Positions 1-8,339 are shown, numbered from the stretch's first letter. The stretch is 64,000 nt of DNA from Clostridia bacterium (GCA_017467205.1 JAFTSQ010000015.1:62001-126000), one strand, 5' to 3'. A program made the numbers and translations. Notes: generated from the letters alone by a model not told the origin.

Positions 1-1
1 T

Positions 2-2725
2 CACGCAGAGTTCGCAACCATAAAGAATGTCAGCGTCTATTATAGCGATAACGTTGCCGCGTTCGACCTCGTGTCCGACTCTTCAGAAAGCATCACTAAC
101 TATTATAGCTCCACAGGTCTTATCGGCCTTCTTCAGTACGTCAACCCCGCAGTAGTCACCGATGCGGACGGAAACCAAACACTTGACGGCTCGGGTGGCG
201 TCAGCGATAGTCAAATCACCGGCGACGGCGAGGGCGGCGGAGGCGGTGAAGAGTCGGGAACTCTCACCGGTTATTTCCTTGCAGAAAGCCTCTTCAATCA
301 GCACGAAGAATATCTCACAGCGCAAGGCCTTGGAACGAAGGATTCCTATAACGTAATAGAAATGAAAGCAGCTGACGGTACGGGACTTTTCAAAACCGTC
401 CAGATGAATGAGCGCCAAAACATCGGTGACGCTTGGGTACCGCGTACCTATTATTATTTCCAAGATTCAGTGTTCACTTTCGCAATGTCAATGTCGACAG
501 CAGAAGGGGAAACTATAGATACGGTAGACCCTGCCAAGAGTGACTATATTCAGAAAATATGGAAGCTTGACGAAAACGGAGCTGCACCTAATCTCTCTGC
601 TACTGAGAATTTGACCGATTGGAAATACGACGTTGACCCGGATGCTCCCTCTAGAGTTTCATATTATCTTGAGGCAGTGACTTCAATGACGGAAAATGCA
701 TATTACGTTCTTGCTTATTTTGACAAAGGCGCGGATGCAACCTCGGGCACTGCGGATGACGTTCTTTACGTTTTCAATCCAAATGATGTAAACGGTACGG
801 ACGGTTACGTTCATGCGATTGCTATAGGAGCCCTTTCTGCCGCAGGAGCAACAGATGACGAGTTAAACGGAACTGTAACGTATTTTGACGCAGCGAGCGG
901 TGGCGGAATAGAGTCGTTAAAACTTATCGGCACTAAAAAAGCGTTCTACGATTACGCCTTTTATTACAACACCACCGACGGTTATTCGATACAAAACCCT
1001 ACCTTGACCGATTATAAGTTTGGTGTAACCTCGACGGCAAGTAGCGTGTTCGGCTCATATGATACACCTTCCACGGTATATTCAACCGCAGGAGCGTCGG
1101 GCGGCGGCGGTTTATCCGCAGAGGCCGCGTATATATATGATTGGGATATTTCAGCTTATAATACTACTACTCAAAAGGGAAAATTCTCAATTTCTAAAAC
1201 ATATAGCTTAAGCACATGGATAGACGAGCGCTTTATATGGTCTAAACTTTCTTTTTCAGATGAAAGTATAAGCTTTTCTTCTCAAAGCTATGATAATTCT
1301 ACGGATCGCGATAATGGTTTCTCTTTAGATGATAGCAACTATTTCACCATCCTAAAAGTCATGACAAATACTCTTGATTCGGATGGAACAATAGCAAGTG
1401 ATGGATTAGGGTCTGCCGGAGAAAATAAAACTAACGAAGAACTCAGCCCGATGAACATCGTTCCCACAACCTCTCCCGATTCGAATGGCACCTACGTTCC
1501 GGATACCATTTATGATTTTGACCCGTCTAAGTATGTGCTTGAGTATGTCGGGACGTCGACCGAAGAGGCAAACGGTCAGTCGGCTGTGATAAATAACTAT
1601 AAGCTTTCGCCGATACGCTCTTATAGGTTGAATAACGGAACGGGCGATCTTTTATCTCAAATAAATCACACTGCAAAGTTATACAAGACTCATAGTCAAA
1701 ACTATCAGTTAACAATAGGAAACACCTTCATAGGAGATCTTGTGGGAGACTGGCTCGATACCAACACCGGTGGTGTTCTTAATACGACTATTGGTAATTC
1801 AGAATCCGCAACCGACCTCTACTCTATTCCGACTGGTATGATAGCCTTTGAGATAAGAGAAGCGTCGACAGACAACCCTTCATATATCAACATTATAGTT
1901 GCCGTGAATCCCGAGCAGGAAACTACCGGCACTATCGGACTTTGGGCGATGAATAAGAGCGATTGGTCCCAATCCTTCGACCTTTCTTCCCCGGCACAGT
2001 CCTTTGACCTTCCTATTTCAAAAACGGCAAAGGGTAATGGAGATTGCAAGTATCTGATAAAGATTTCCGAAAGAGTTGACGAGGTAGAACAGGACGGAAA
2101 GATGTACTACGGTTCGGTAGTGTTCTGTCCCGATTGCGGCAAAAAAATGTCAATTGTTTGTAGCGATTGTGGATATAGAATAGACGATGCCGAAAACTCC
2201 GATGCTCAAAAAGAAACCTCCTATCTATACCTTGGCGGCGACACGGTTCTCGTTTATTATAGCTTCGAAATAACCGCAACCGGAGTATATATGATAGGCT
2301 CTAAGGCAGGCCCTCTCTCCGTAAGCTACTTCTCGGTTTCGGGAGCTGCAGGCGCAGGCGCTGACGGTATGACGGGCTCGCCGCTCGGCTATATCGATTT
2401 CGTTTATGATAACAACGGAAATATAATAACCGTTGATAAGCTTTATACCGGCGAGCAGTTCGTCAGCAACGAGAACTACGACCAGTATTATCCTTCCTTC
2501 CTCTTCGTTTCTATGCTTCCCGAAAAGGATGATGGCGGTAGCATTGTTAAAATCCAACGCGAGCAGATATATCTTAAGCGATATATTGCCGGGAAGGATG
2601 CCGACGGAAATGAAACCGATACCTCGGGAACAAAGCGTCATATGAAAATGACGGGCGCGAATTTAACCAAGCTTCGCGGAGTTTCTGAGATACTGCAGGA
2701 TTTGCAGGACGATATCGACGAATAA
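2..2725 (+). CDS. Large, probably exported protein, 5'-truncated by window edge
   Basis: The reading frame is already open at base 2 (HAEFATIKNVSVYYSD...), so the gene begins upstream; the GTG at 71 is internal and not a real start. At least 907 residues are visible. The composition (Ser, Thr, Asp, Gly, Tyr rich, very few Cys, a Gly-rich linker near 230-255) is that of a secreted or surface beta-rich protein. The N-terminus and any signal peptide lie outside the window. Oddly, one compact zinc-ribbon motif, CPDCGKKM followed by CSDCG, sits at about 2126-2182 near the C-terminus, in a protein otherwise almost free of cysteine. No anchor (LPXTG or C-terminal helix) is seen. The next gene 112 bp downstream encodes a TasA/camelysin-like secreted protein, which suggests both belong to one surface-protein locus. 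I do not recognise a named family. Confidence 0.8.
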   Translation, partial: HAEFATIKNVSVYYSDNVAAFDLVSDSSESITNYYSSTGLIGLLQYVNPAVVTDADGNQTLDGSGGVSDSQITGDGEGGGGGEESGTLTGYFLAESLFNQHEEYLTAQGLGTKDSYNVIEMKAADGTGLFKTVQMNERQNIGDAWVPRTYYYFQDSVFTFAMSMSTAEGETIDTVDPAKSDYIQKIWKLDENGAAPNLSATENLTDWKYDVDPDAPSRVSYYLEAVTSMTENAYYVLAYFDKGADATSGTADDVLYVFNPNDVNGTDGYVHAIAIGALSAAGATDDELNGTVTYFDAASGGGIESLKLIGTKKAFYDYAFYYNTTDGYSIQNPTLTDYKFGVTSTASSVFGSYDTPSTVYSTAGASGGGGLSAEAAYIYDWDISAYNTTTQKGKFSISKTYSLSTWIDERFIWSKLSFSDESISFSSQSYDNSTDRDNGFSLDDSNYFTILKVMTNTLDSDGTIASDGLGSAGENKTNEELSPMNIVPTTSPDSNGTYVPDTIYDFDPSKYVLEYVGTSTEEANGQSAVINNYKLSPIRSYRLNNGTGDLLSQINHTAKLYKTHSQNYQLTIGNTFIGDLVGDWLDTNTGGVLNTTIGNSESATDLYSIPTGMIAFEIREASTDNPSYINIIVAVNPEQETTGTIGLWAMNKSDWSQSFDLSSPAQSFDLPISKTAKGNGDCKYLIKISERVDEVEQDGKMYYGSVVFCPDCGKKMSIVCSDCGYRIDDAENSDAQKETSYLYLGGDTVLVYYSFEITATGVYMIGSKAGPLSVSYFSVSGAAGAGADGMTGSPLGYIDFVYDNNGNIITVDKLYTGEQFVSNENYDQYYPSFLFVSMLPEKDDGGSIVKIQREQIYLKRYIAGKDADGNETDTSGTKRHMKMTGANLTKLRGVSEILQDLQDDIDE

Positions 2726-2837
2726 AAACACAAACACGGATGTTATAAGAATTTTTACCGATGTATAACAGATAATTCGCCTCTTAAAAACGAGTTCGGA
2801 TTATTCACTCTTGCCTAAGAAAGGGGGCGCTGCCTTC

Positions 2838-3590
2838 ATGAAAAGAAAATATTTTGCGCCCCTCCTCTCCGTCTTTTTGACGGGAGCGATGCTCATAACG
2901 GCGCTCGTTGCAATGCTTTCCTCCTCGTTTGGATGGTTTACGTTCAACGAACGCGTAAACGCATCGGGGCTTAGTATTTCGTCAATCGGAATACCGAAAA
3001 CCGAGCAGTTCCTCTTTATCGATGCGGACGGAGATTCCGCCTATGATGAAGGCGAAGAAAAGCTTGACAGCACTAACGCAAACGTTTTTGATCTTATGAT
3101 GCCGGGGGAGCGACGCACCGTTTGTCTTTACGTGCGCAATCTTTCCGGAAAGAGCATAAACCTGACGCTCCTTATGAGTGCGCCGACCGCAGAGAGCGAT
3201 TCCGTATACGTAGAATCCGGCTTGTATCATTACCTTGGCACTCAAATACGCCTTAATTCTATAATGAAAAGCGGCTCGGACGTCCTTGCGCTGACAGGAA
3301 CAGATAAATACCTCTTACCACTTGAAGATTCTATGTATAACGGCGGATTGCAGCCGACGGGAATTAGTGAGGTGTACGATTTCTCGGCGTCAACTAACGC
3401 GCAGCTTGCCAACACGATAACGCTTGCCTCCGATGCGGAAGCTACGTTTGCGCTTGAGTTCGAGTTTGTGGATAACGGCGAGGTGCAAAACGCGTACATA
3501 TCCTTTGCAGATTCAAATTCGGGTGACGCGGTTAAAGCATCGCTTGCGCTCTCTCGTACGCTTATATGCTATTATGATTTTGCAGAATAA
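2838..3590 (+). CDS. TasA/camelysin-like secreted protein
   Basis: A 250-residue protein. ATG 2838 is chosen because AAGGGGG lies just upstream at 2821; the longer TTG frame from 2811 has no ribosome binding site. Residues 1-28 form a signal sequence (basic MKRK, then a hydrophobic helix ending in SSSFGWFTFNERVNASG). The pattern W-F-T/S-x-x-x-x-V-x-A-x-G directly after the hydrophobic stretch is typical of SipW-processed TasA/camelysin family proteins, which form matrix fibres or surface proteases in Firmicutes. The following region contains DADGDSAYDEGEE, which resembles an acidic calcium-type loop. No SipW-type peptidase gene is visible here. A strong terminator follows immediately. Family membership is inferred from the N-terminal signature only. 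Confidence 0.7.
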   Translation: MKRKYFAPLLSVFLTGAMLITALVAMLSSSFGWFTFNERVNASGLSISSIGIPKTEQFLFIDADGDSAYDEGEEKLDSTNANVFDLMMPGERRTVCLYVRNLSGKSINLTLLMSAPTAESDSVYVESGLYHYLGTQIRLNSIMKSGSDVLALTGTDKYLLPLEDSMYNGGLQPTGISEVYDFSASTNAQLANTITLASDAEATFALEFEFVDNGEVQNAYISFADSNSGDAVKASLALSRTLICYYDFAE

Positions 3591-3596
3591 GAAAAT

Positions 3597-3630
3597 CCCT
3601 GTGGCGAAATTTCGCCACAGGGCTTTTTGT
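3597..3630 (+). terminator. Rho-independent terminator
   Basis: A perfect 13-bp inverted repeat, CCCTGTGGCGAAA/TTTCGCCACAGGG (3597-3622), is followed by CTTTTTGTGTTT. It closes the TasA-like gene seven bases after its stop codon. Confidence 0.9.
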
Positions 3631-3638
3631 GTTTCCTC

Positions 3639-3667
3639 TTGAATTTTACAAGTCTTTATGCTACAAT
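3639..3667 (+). promoter_or_regulatory. Promoter of the ZIP transporter gene
   Basis: TTGAAT (3639-3644), a 17-bp spacer, then TACAAT (3662-3667). This is a sigma-A type promoter placed 55 bp before ATG 3722. Confidence 0.6.
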
Positions 3668-3721
3668 AGACGCAAGAAATCCTCGCTTGCGCGAGAACTG
3701 AACGTTAAGGAACAAAAACAT

Positions 3722-4489
3722 ATGCAAATGGTATTATTGACAGCGGCTGGCGTCGGCGGTGCGACGATGGTCGGTGCGCTGATAGGATTTTTATTCAAGG
3801 GAATGACGCACAAATTCTCGGACATCGTCCTCTCCTTCGCGGCGGGCGTTATGCTCGCGGCGGCAGTGCTCGGACTTATCGAGCCGTCGTATAGCTACGG
3901 CGCGGCGGCGTACGGCAAGTGGTGGGGACTGCTCTTAACGGTAGTCGGGCTCTTCGTCGGTGCTGTCTGCCTCAACCTTGCGGATAAGCTCGTGCCGCAC
4001 CTTCACCGTCTTGCAGGCAGCGATATCGAGTCGCACGACAATAAGAGCCTTAACAAAGTCCTCCTTTTCGTTATGGCAATAGCGATACATAATCTTCCGG
4101 AGGGAATAGCGGCAGGCGTAGGCTTCGGCTCGGAGAACACGACTCGCGCGCTGATAATCGCGGGCGGTATCGCACTTCAGAATATCCCCGAGGGTATGGT
4201 CATTATCGGTCCTATGCTCGCCGCGGGAATGTCCAAGCGCCGCACCCTTATTCTTGCCCTCGCAACAGGTCTTGTCGAGGTTATCGGAACGCTTATCGGC
4301 TATCTTGCCGTCAGCGTTGCAACGGTTATTCTGCCTTTCGCGCTTGCCTTCGCCGGCGGAACTATGCTTTATATAATAAGCGACGAGATGATTCCCGAAA
4401 CCCATGCGCACGGCGGCGAGCGCGGAGCAACCTACGCGTTGCTTTGCGGCTTTGCCCTTATGTTCGCTATGGACGTAATACTTGGTTAA
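3722..4489 (+). CDS. ZIP family divalent metal transporter
   Basis: A 255-residue integral membrane protein with about eight hydrophobic helices. ATG 3722 follows AAGGA at about 3707; the longer frame from 3629 runs back through the promoter. Two family hallmarks are visible: HNLPEGIAAGVGFG (helix 4) and ALQNIPEGMVIIGPM (helix 5), whose His, Asn and Glu residues form the binuclear metal site of ZIP proteins. GufA/ZupT-type relatives import Zn2+, Fe2+ or Mn2+ across the cytoplasmic membrane; the metal cannot be chosen from sequence. It is monocistronic, between a terminator and a separate promoter. No metalloregulator box was recognised in the upstream region. Confidence 0.88.
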   Translation: MQMVLLTAAGVGGATMVGALIGFLFKGMTHKFSDIVLSFAAGVMLAAAVLGLIEPSYSYGAAAYGKWWGLLLTVVGLFVGAVCLNLADKLVPHLHRLAGSDIESHDNKSLNKVLLFVMAIAIHNLPEGIAAGVGFGSENTTRALIIAGGIALQNIPEGMVIIGPMLAAGMSKRRTLILALATGLVEVIGTLIGYLAVSVATVILPFALAFAGGTMLYIISDEMIPETHAHGGERGATYALLCGFALMFAMDVILG

Positions 4490-4490
4490 G

Positions 4491-4518
4491 AGTGAGTCCG
4501 GACTATTCACTCTTGCCT
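4491..4518. repeat. Short repeat, second copy at 2789-2816
   Basis: The stretch from GAGTCCGGA to TCTTGCCTAA here is nearly identical (about two differences over 27 bp) to the stretch just upstream of the TasA-like gene at about 2789-2816. In this copy the flanks AGAGTGA and TCACTCT (4489-4513) form a seven-bp stem around the palindrome GTCCGGAC. There is no T-run, so it is not a convincing terminator. Confidence 0.45.
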
Positions 4519-4524
4519 AAACTA

Positions 4525-4553
4525 TTGGCAAAACGGTTAAAATATAGTATGAT
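4525..4553 (+). promoter_or_regulatory. Promoter of the esterase-acyltransferase operon
   Basis: TTGGCA (4525-4530), a 17-bp spacer, then TATGAT (4548-4553), about 100 bp before ATG 4652. The hexamers match the consensus moderately well. Confidence 0.45.
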
Positions 4554-4651
4554 TTTCTGTGATAAAACAAGATAGATTATTGAAGAAGGCGCAAGTGATA
4601 ATCTCCGAAAAATTAACACGGGGTGCGCTTTAATCGGAAAGGGGGAACAGT

Positions 4652-6889
4652 ATGAAGGGAAGAGTTGCCTTTTTACGCTCGCAGCTTGCGCTTCTGAAGC
4701 CCTTCACGTCGAAATGTTCTCTCGGTGTGGTGCGGCTGGCGCAGGATAAGATAGGCAAGCTTATGGCAAGCGGCTATAAAGCCGATACCGTCTGCGAGGA
4801 CGTTTTGGTCGGCGATATGCGTTGCTCGATGATAACGCCGAAGGACGAGCTCTCGAGCGGAGTTATCCTTTATCTGCACGGCGGCGGTTACGTTTCCGGC
4901 AATCTTGATTATGCGCGCGGCTTTGCCACCGTGCTCGCATCAAAGTGCGGTATCCGCGTTTTCTGCGTAGAATATTCTTTAGCGCCGGAGCACGTTTATC
5001 CCCACGCTATTGACGACTCAATGGAGGCCTACGGCTACCTCTTAGCAAACGGCTTTGACCCGGCTCACATCATCCTCTGCGGTGAGAGTGCGGGCGGCGG
5101 CGTTTGCTACTCCGTCTGTCAGAAGCTTCGCGACAAGGGCAGAACTCTGCCCGCAGGCATAATAGCCATATCCCCTTGGACCGACCTTACCGCAAGCGGC
5201 GAGTCCTATACGAAGAATGAAAAATGCGACCCTTCAATGACGAAGGAGCGCCTCAAATATTTTGCCGACGCCTACGTCTACGGTGTCGACCGAGAGAGCA
5301 AAAGGCTCTGCCCGAAAACCAACCCTAACGCAGAAGAGGACGAAAAAATCAAGCGCGACCCCAAGCTTTCGCCCCTCTTCGATTCGCAGGAGAAAATTCC
5401 GCCCTCGCTCATATTCGTCGGCGGTGACGAGATAATGCTCTCCGACGCAACCTTAATGCACGAAAAGCTCATTTCGGCAGGCGCAAAAAGCGAGATAGTA
5501 ATAGCCGACGGGCTTTGGCACGGCTATATTCTCTACGACCTTCAGCATCGCGCCTCGGACTTCGATAAAATACGCAAATTCATCAAGGAAGTCGTACCCG
5601 TGCAGAAAAAACTGCGCTGGATGGCGCTTGATAACGCGGCAAAAATCTTCCCGGCGGCAAGGCGTAGACATTGGAGTAACATCTTCCGCCTATCCGCAAC
5701 CCTTGACGAGCCCGTCGACCGCCAGACCCTCCAGGTCGCCCTCGACATAACCGCAAGGAGATTCCCCTCGATAGCCGTAAGGCTCCGCACGGGCATATTC
5801 TGGTACTGCCTTGAGGAGCTTCCGCACGCACCGGAGGTTTTGGACGAAAAGCCCTATCCTCTCTCCCGAATGCCGTTTGACGATATCAGAAAATGCGCCT
5901 TCCGCGTTTTAGTATACGAAAACCGCATAGCCGTTGAATTCTTCCACGCGCTCACCGACGGCAACGGCGGACTTATATTCCTAAAAACCCTCGTCAGCGA
6001 GTATCTTTACCAAAGGTACGGTGTGAAGATTCCCGTCGGTGACGGAATTCTCGACAGGCTTGAAGAGCCCTCGCAGGAGGAGCTTTCGGATAGCTTCCTT
6101 AAGTACGCGGGAGAAACCCCTTATCCGCGCAAGGACACCACCGCCTTTAAGATAGGCGGAAAGCGGGAAGAGGACGGCTTCCTCACTAATACAACCTTCG
6201 TTATCGACGCGGACTTCGTTCTCCGCGAGGCAAAGTCGCGCGGCGTGACCGTCACGGCTTATATGGTAGCCCTTCTTATAATGGCGGCAGGTCGCGTTCA
6301 GGAGGAGCGCGTGCCGCGTCTTCGCTCTCGCCGACCCTTGAAGGTGCATATCCCGATAAATCTTCGTAAGATATTCCCGTCGAAATCCCTGCGCAATTTC
6401 GTTCTTTGCATAACCGCAGGCGTTGACCCGCGCCTTGGCGACTACGCCTTTGACGAGCTTTGCCAAAGCATCAGCCACCAAATGAAGCTGCAAATCACCG
6501 AAAAGCAGATGGCGGCAATGATAAGAACTAACGTCGACAGTGAGAGAAACCCGATTTTGCGCGCAGTTCCGCTCTTCATCAAAAATATCGTGATGAAGCT
6601 CGTCTTCAACGCGGTAGGAGAGAAGAAGGCGTGCTTCAGCTTCTCCAACCTCGGCGCAGTAAGCCTACCGAGCGAGGTGGCAGAGCACGTCAGGCGTATG
6701 GACTTCGTCCTCGGCTGTCAGGCGTCCGCGCCATATAACACATCGGCGCTCACCTACGACGGAAAAATGTACTTTAATATCATAAGAAACATCAGCGAGC
6801 CGGTATTGGAACGCGAGATATACGCCACACTTCGAGAGCTCGGCGTTCCGCACACGGTTGAAAGTAATACGAGAGGAGGAAAGGCTTGA
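4652..6889 (+). CDS. Alpha/beta hydrolase (HSL type) fused to condensation-like acyltransferase
   Basis: A 745-residue two-domain protein; ATG 4652 follows GGGGG. Residues 1 to about 320 are a hormone-sensitive-lipase type alpha/beta hydrolase: oxyanion motif HGGGY (76-80), nucleophile elbow GESAGGG (Ser146), then an Asp in GGDEIM and a His in LWHGY completing the triad. Residues from about 325 to the end resemble the condensation/acyltransferase superfamily (PapA, alcohol acetyltransferase): the active-site motif HxxxDG appears as HALTDGNGG near 431-439, and late motifs such as FSFSNLGA are also visible. The fusion suggests hydrolysis and transfer of an acyl group on the same substrate, perhaps a lipid or glycolipid. 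Its stop overlaps the start of the DUF6320 gene, so the two proteins are very likely co-translated partners. There is no signal peptide. The substrate is unknown. Confidence 0.8.
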   Translation: MKGRVAFLRSQLALLKPFTSKCSLGVVRLAQDKIGKLMASGYKADTVCEDVLVGDMRCSMITPKDELSSGVILYLHGGGYVSGNLDYARGFATVLASKCGIRVFCVEYSLAPEHVYPHAIDDSMEAYGYLLANGFDPAHIILCGESAGGGVCYSVCQKLRDKGRTLPAGIIAISPWTDLTASGESYTKNEKCDPSMTKERLKYFADAYVYGVDRESKRLCPKTNPNAEEDEKIKRDPKLSPLFDSQEKIPPSLIFVGGDEIMLSDATLMHEKLISAGAKSEIVIADGLWHGYILYDLQHRASDFDKIRKFIKEVVPVQKKLRWMALDNAAKIFPAARRRHWSNIFRLSATLDEPVDRQTLQVALDITARRFPSIAVRLRTGIFWYCLEELPHAPEVLDEKPYPLSRMPFDDIRKCAFRVLVYENRIAVEFFHALTDGNGGLIFLKTLVSEYLYQRYGVKIPVGDGILDRLEEPSQEELSDSFLKYAGETPYPRKDTTAFKIGGKREEDGFLTNTTFVIDADFVLREAKSRGVTVTAYMVALLIMAAGRVQEERVPRLRSRRPLKVHIPINLRKIFPSKSLRNFVLCITAGVDPRLGDYAFDELCQSISHQMKLQITEKQMAAMIRTNVDSERNPILRAVPLFIKNIVMKLVFNAVGEKKACFSFSNLGAVSLPSEVAEHVRRMDFVLGCQASAPYNTSALTYDGKMYFNIIRNISEPVLEREIYATLRELGVPHTVESNTRGGKA

Positions 6890-7590
6890 TGTACTGTATA
6901 AAATGCGGAGCGAAGCTCTCCGAGGGTCAGACCGTCTGCCCCATATGCGAAACCCGCGTCTATCACCCCGATTTTCTGATAACCGAGCGTAGCACCTACC
7001 CGAAAATCCCCTTCGAGTCGGAGGCGTTCAACCGCACGGGACTTATGTTTACAATAACTATTCTCTCGCTTATCCCGCTCTTCCTTCCCGTAATACTTGA
7101 GCTCGTTTGGAAAGGGGAGATAAGCTGGTCGGGCTACGTTGCGGGCGGCGTGCTCCTCTTTTACGTATCCTTTATCCTGCCGTGTTGGTTCCGTCATCCC
7201 AACCCCGTCATCTTCGTTCCGTCAAGCTTTGCGGCGGCGGCGCTCTACCTTTTCTATATCTGCCTTATGTGCGAGGGTGATTGGTTCTTGCCGTTTGCCC
7301 TGCCTCTGACGGGCGCGCTCGCGCTTATAGTCACCGCAGTGACCGTCCTTTTCCGCTATCTTCGCCACGGCAGACTCTATATCGCAGGCGGCGGCATAAT
7401 CGCCTTTGGCCTGTTTTGCGTGCTCGTTGAGTATCTTCTTCGAGTTAGCCTCGAAATTAAGTTCGCGTTTATGTGGTCGGTAGCACCGCTCACCGTCTTC
7501 TCAATCTTCGGCGTGCTTCTTATCGTCGTAGCAATAGTCAAGCCCTTCAAGGAATCACTCCGTAGGATATTCTTTATCGGAAAGGCGTGA
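6889..7590 (+). CDS. DUF6320-like zinc-ribbon membrane protein
   Basis: A 233-residue protein. ATG 6889 overlaps the upstream stop (TGATG) and follows AGGAGGAAA. The N-terminus is a zinc ribbon (C3, C6, C17, C20: CIKCG...CPICE), followed by a cytosolic linker and about six or seven transmembrane helices. This layout matches the DUF6320 family as I recall it, which is found next to alpha/beta hydrolase or acyltransferase proteins in Clostridia. It may be a membrane platform for the upstream fusion enzyme. No catalytic motif is visible. Confidence 0.75.
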   Translation: MYCIKCGAKLSEGQTVCPICETRVYHPDFLITERSTYPKIPFESEAFNRTGLMFTITILSLIPLFLPVILELVWKGEISWSGYVAGGVLLFYVSFILPCWFRHPNPVIFVPSSFAAAALYLFYICLMCEGDWFLPFALPLTGALALIVTAVTVLFRYLRHGRLYIAGGGIIAFGLFCVLVEYLLRVSLEIKFAFMWSVAPLTVFSIFGVLLIVVAIVKPFKESLRRIFFIGKA

Positions 7591-7606
7591 AAACAATAAA
7601 CAAAAG

Positions 7607-7642
7607 AACGGTCAGAGAGCATTTGCTCTCTGACCGTTTTTA
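7607..7642. terminator. Bidirectional terminator, copy 1
   Basis: AACGGTCAGAGAGC / ATTT loop / GCTCTCTGACCGTT (7607-7638), with T-runs on both sides. It lies between the convergent DUF6320 and AbrB genes. The same hairpin recurs at 8290-8321. Confidence 0.9.
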
Positions 7643-7665
7643 GTATTTCGATAAATTATTTCATA

Positions 7666-7899
7666 TCAGTATTCCGATTTCACCTTAAATATACAACTGT
7701 CGCAAAGGCGAATTCTCTTTTCGTTTTTCATTTTCTTGCCGCAAAGTGCACAATGTCTGTTTGTGGGGGATATTATGATATTATCGCCCTGTAACGATAC
7801 ATTAACCTTCGTGCGTGCTTCAATTCCCAACTTTTCTCTATACGGTATAGGAATTACCACTCTACCGAGCTTGTCTACTTCCTTTTCTACTCCACTCAT
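7666..7899 (-). CDS. AbrB/SpoVT-type transition-state regulator with zinc ribbon
   Basis: A 77-residue protein. The N-terminal half (KEVDKLGRVVIPIPYREKLG) is the swapped-hairpin AbrB DNA-binding domain, as in AbrB, Abh and SpoVT of Bacillus. The C-terminal half carries CALCGKK and CDSC, a small zinc ribbon replacing the usual multimerisation domain. Such proteins are dimeric, low-specificity DNA binders that act on stationary-phase genes. It is transcribed divergently from the XRE gene at 8018 from a near-consensus promoter (7926-7954). An inverted repeat overlapping that promoter suggests auto- or cross-regulation. Confidence 0.88.
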   Translation of the reverse strand: MSGVEKEVDKLGRVVIPIPYREKLGIEARTKVNVSLQGDNIIISPTNRHCALCGKKMKNEKRIRLCDSCIFKVKSEY

Positions 7900-7925
7900 T
7901 TTTGCCTCGAAAGATATTTTTCTTT

Positions 7926-7954
7926 ATAATAACACACTCAAATCGAAATGTCAA
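7926..7954 (-). promoter_or_regulatory. Promoter of the AbrB-like gene
   Basis: Read on the minus strand: TTGACA (complement of 7949-7954), a 17-bp spacer, then TATTAT (complement of 7926-7931). This is a near-perfect sigma-A promoter 27 bp upstream of the start codon. Confidence 0.75.
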
Positions 7955-7989
7955 CTCTTTTGGGTTAATCTTTTTAATTCAAAAGAGTT
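7953..7989. promoter_or_regulatory. Inverted-repeat operator candidate between divergent regulators
   Basis: AACTCTTTTG (7953-7962) and CAAAAGAGTT (7980-7989) form a perfect 10-bp inverted repeat with a 17-bp spacer. The left arm overlaps the -35 of the abrB-like promoter. The right arm lies just before a TATACT (7994-7999) that can serve the XRE gene. It is placed to let either regulator control both genes; binding is inferred. Confidence 0.5.
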
Positions 7990-8017
7990 AATATATACTC
8001 GAAAGGATGTGTTTATT

Positions 8018-8260
8018 ATGAATATAGGCGAAGCGTGCAGAATAAGAATTCGCGAGCTTTGTAAAAACAGAGGCATAACCTTAAACAAGCTTGCAATAAT
8101 ATCCGGCGTTACCCAATCAACGCTTAATAACATCATCAGCGGCAGAAACAACAGCGTCACCGTTTCGACGTTGAAAAAGCTTTGCGACGGTCTTGAAATA
8201 TCAATAGTTGAATTTTTCTCAAGTGACGTATTCCTAAATCTTGAGCAGGAACTTAAATAA
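8018..8260 (+). CDS. XRE-family helix-turn-helix regulator
   Basis: An 80-residue protein; ATG 8018 is preceded by GAAAGG at 8001. Nearly the whole length is a Cro/C1-type HTH: helix 2-3 region LNKLAIISGVTQSTLNNIISG and then VSTLKKLCDGLEISIVEFF. It has no second domain, like many plasmid or defence-type repressors and small SinR-like regulators. It is divergent from the AbrB-like gene and isolated from everything else by the duplicated terminator pair. Targets are unknown; autoregulation through the inverted repeat at 7953-7989 is plausible. Confidence 0.88.
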   Translation: MNIGEACRIRIRELCKNRGITLNKLAIISGVTQSTLNNIISGRNNSVTVSTLKKLCDGLEISIVEFFSSDVFLNLEQELK

Positions 8261-8289
8261 ATTATACCGCACACCACCTGAACAAAAAG

Positions 8290-8325
8290 AACGGTCAGAG
8301 AGCATTTGCTCTCTGACCGTTCTTT
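8290..8325. terminator. Bidirectional terminator, copy 2
   Basis: The same 32-bp hairpin as at 7607-7638, including an AAAAGAACGG lead. It sits between the convergent XRE and leucine-rich-repeat genes and is followed by TTCTTT. Confidence 0.85.
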
Positions 8326-8339
8326 ATCATTTAGACAAA

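Noticed and set aside
71..2725. GTG 71 as a true start of the first gene
   Set aside because: The frame is open to base 2 with similar composition, and no ribosome binding site precedes the GTG; the gene is cut by the window edge.
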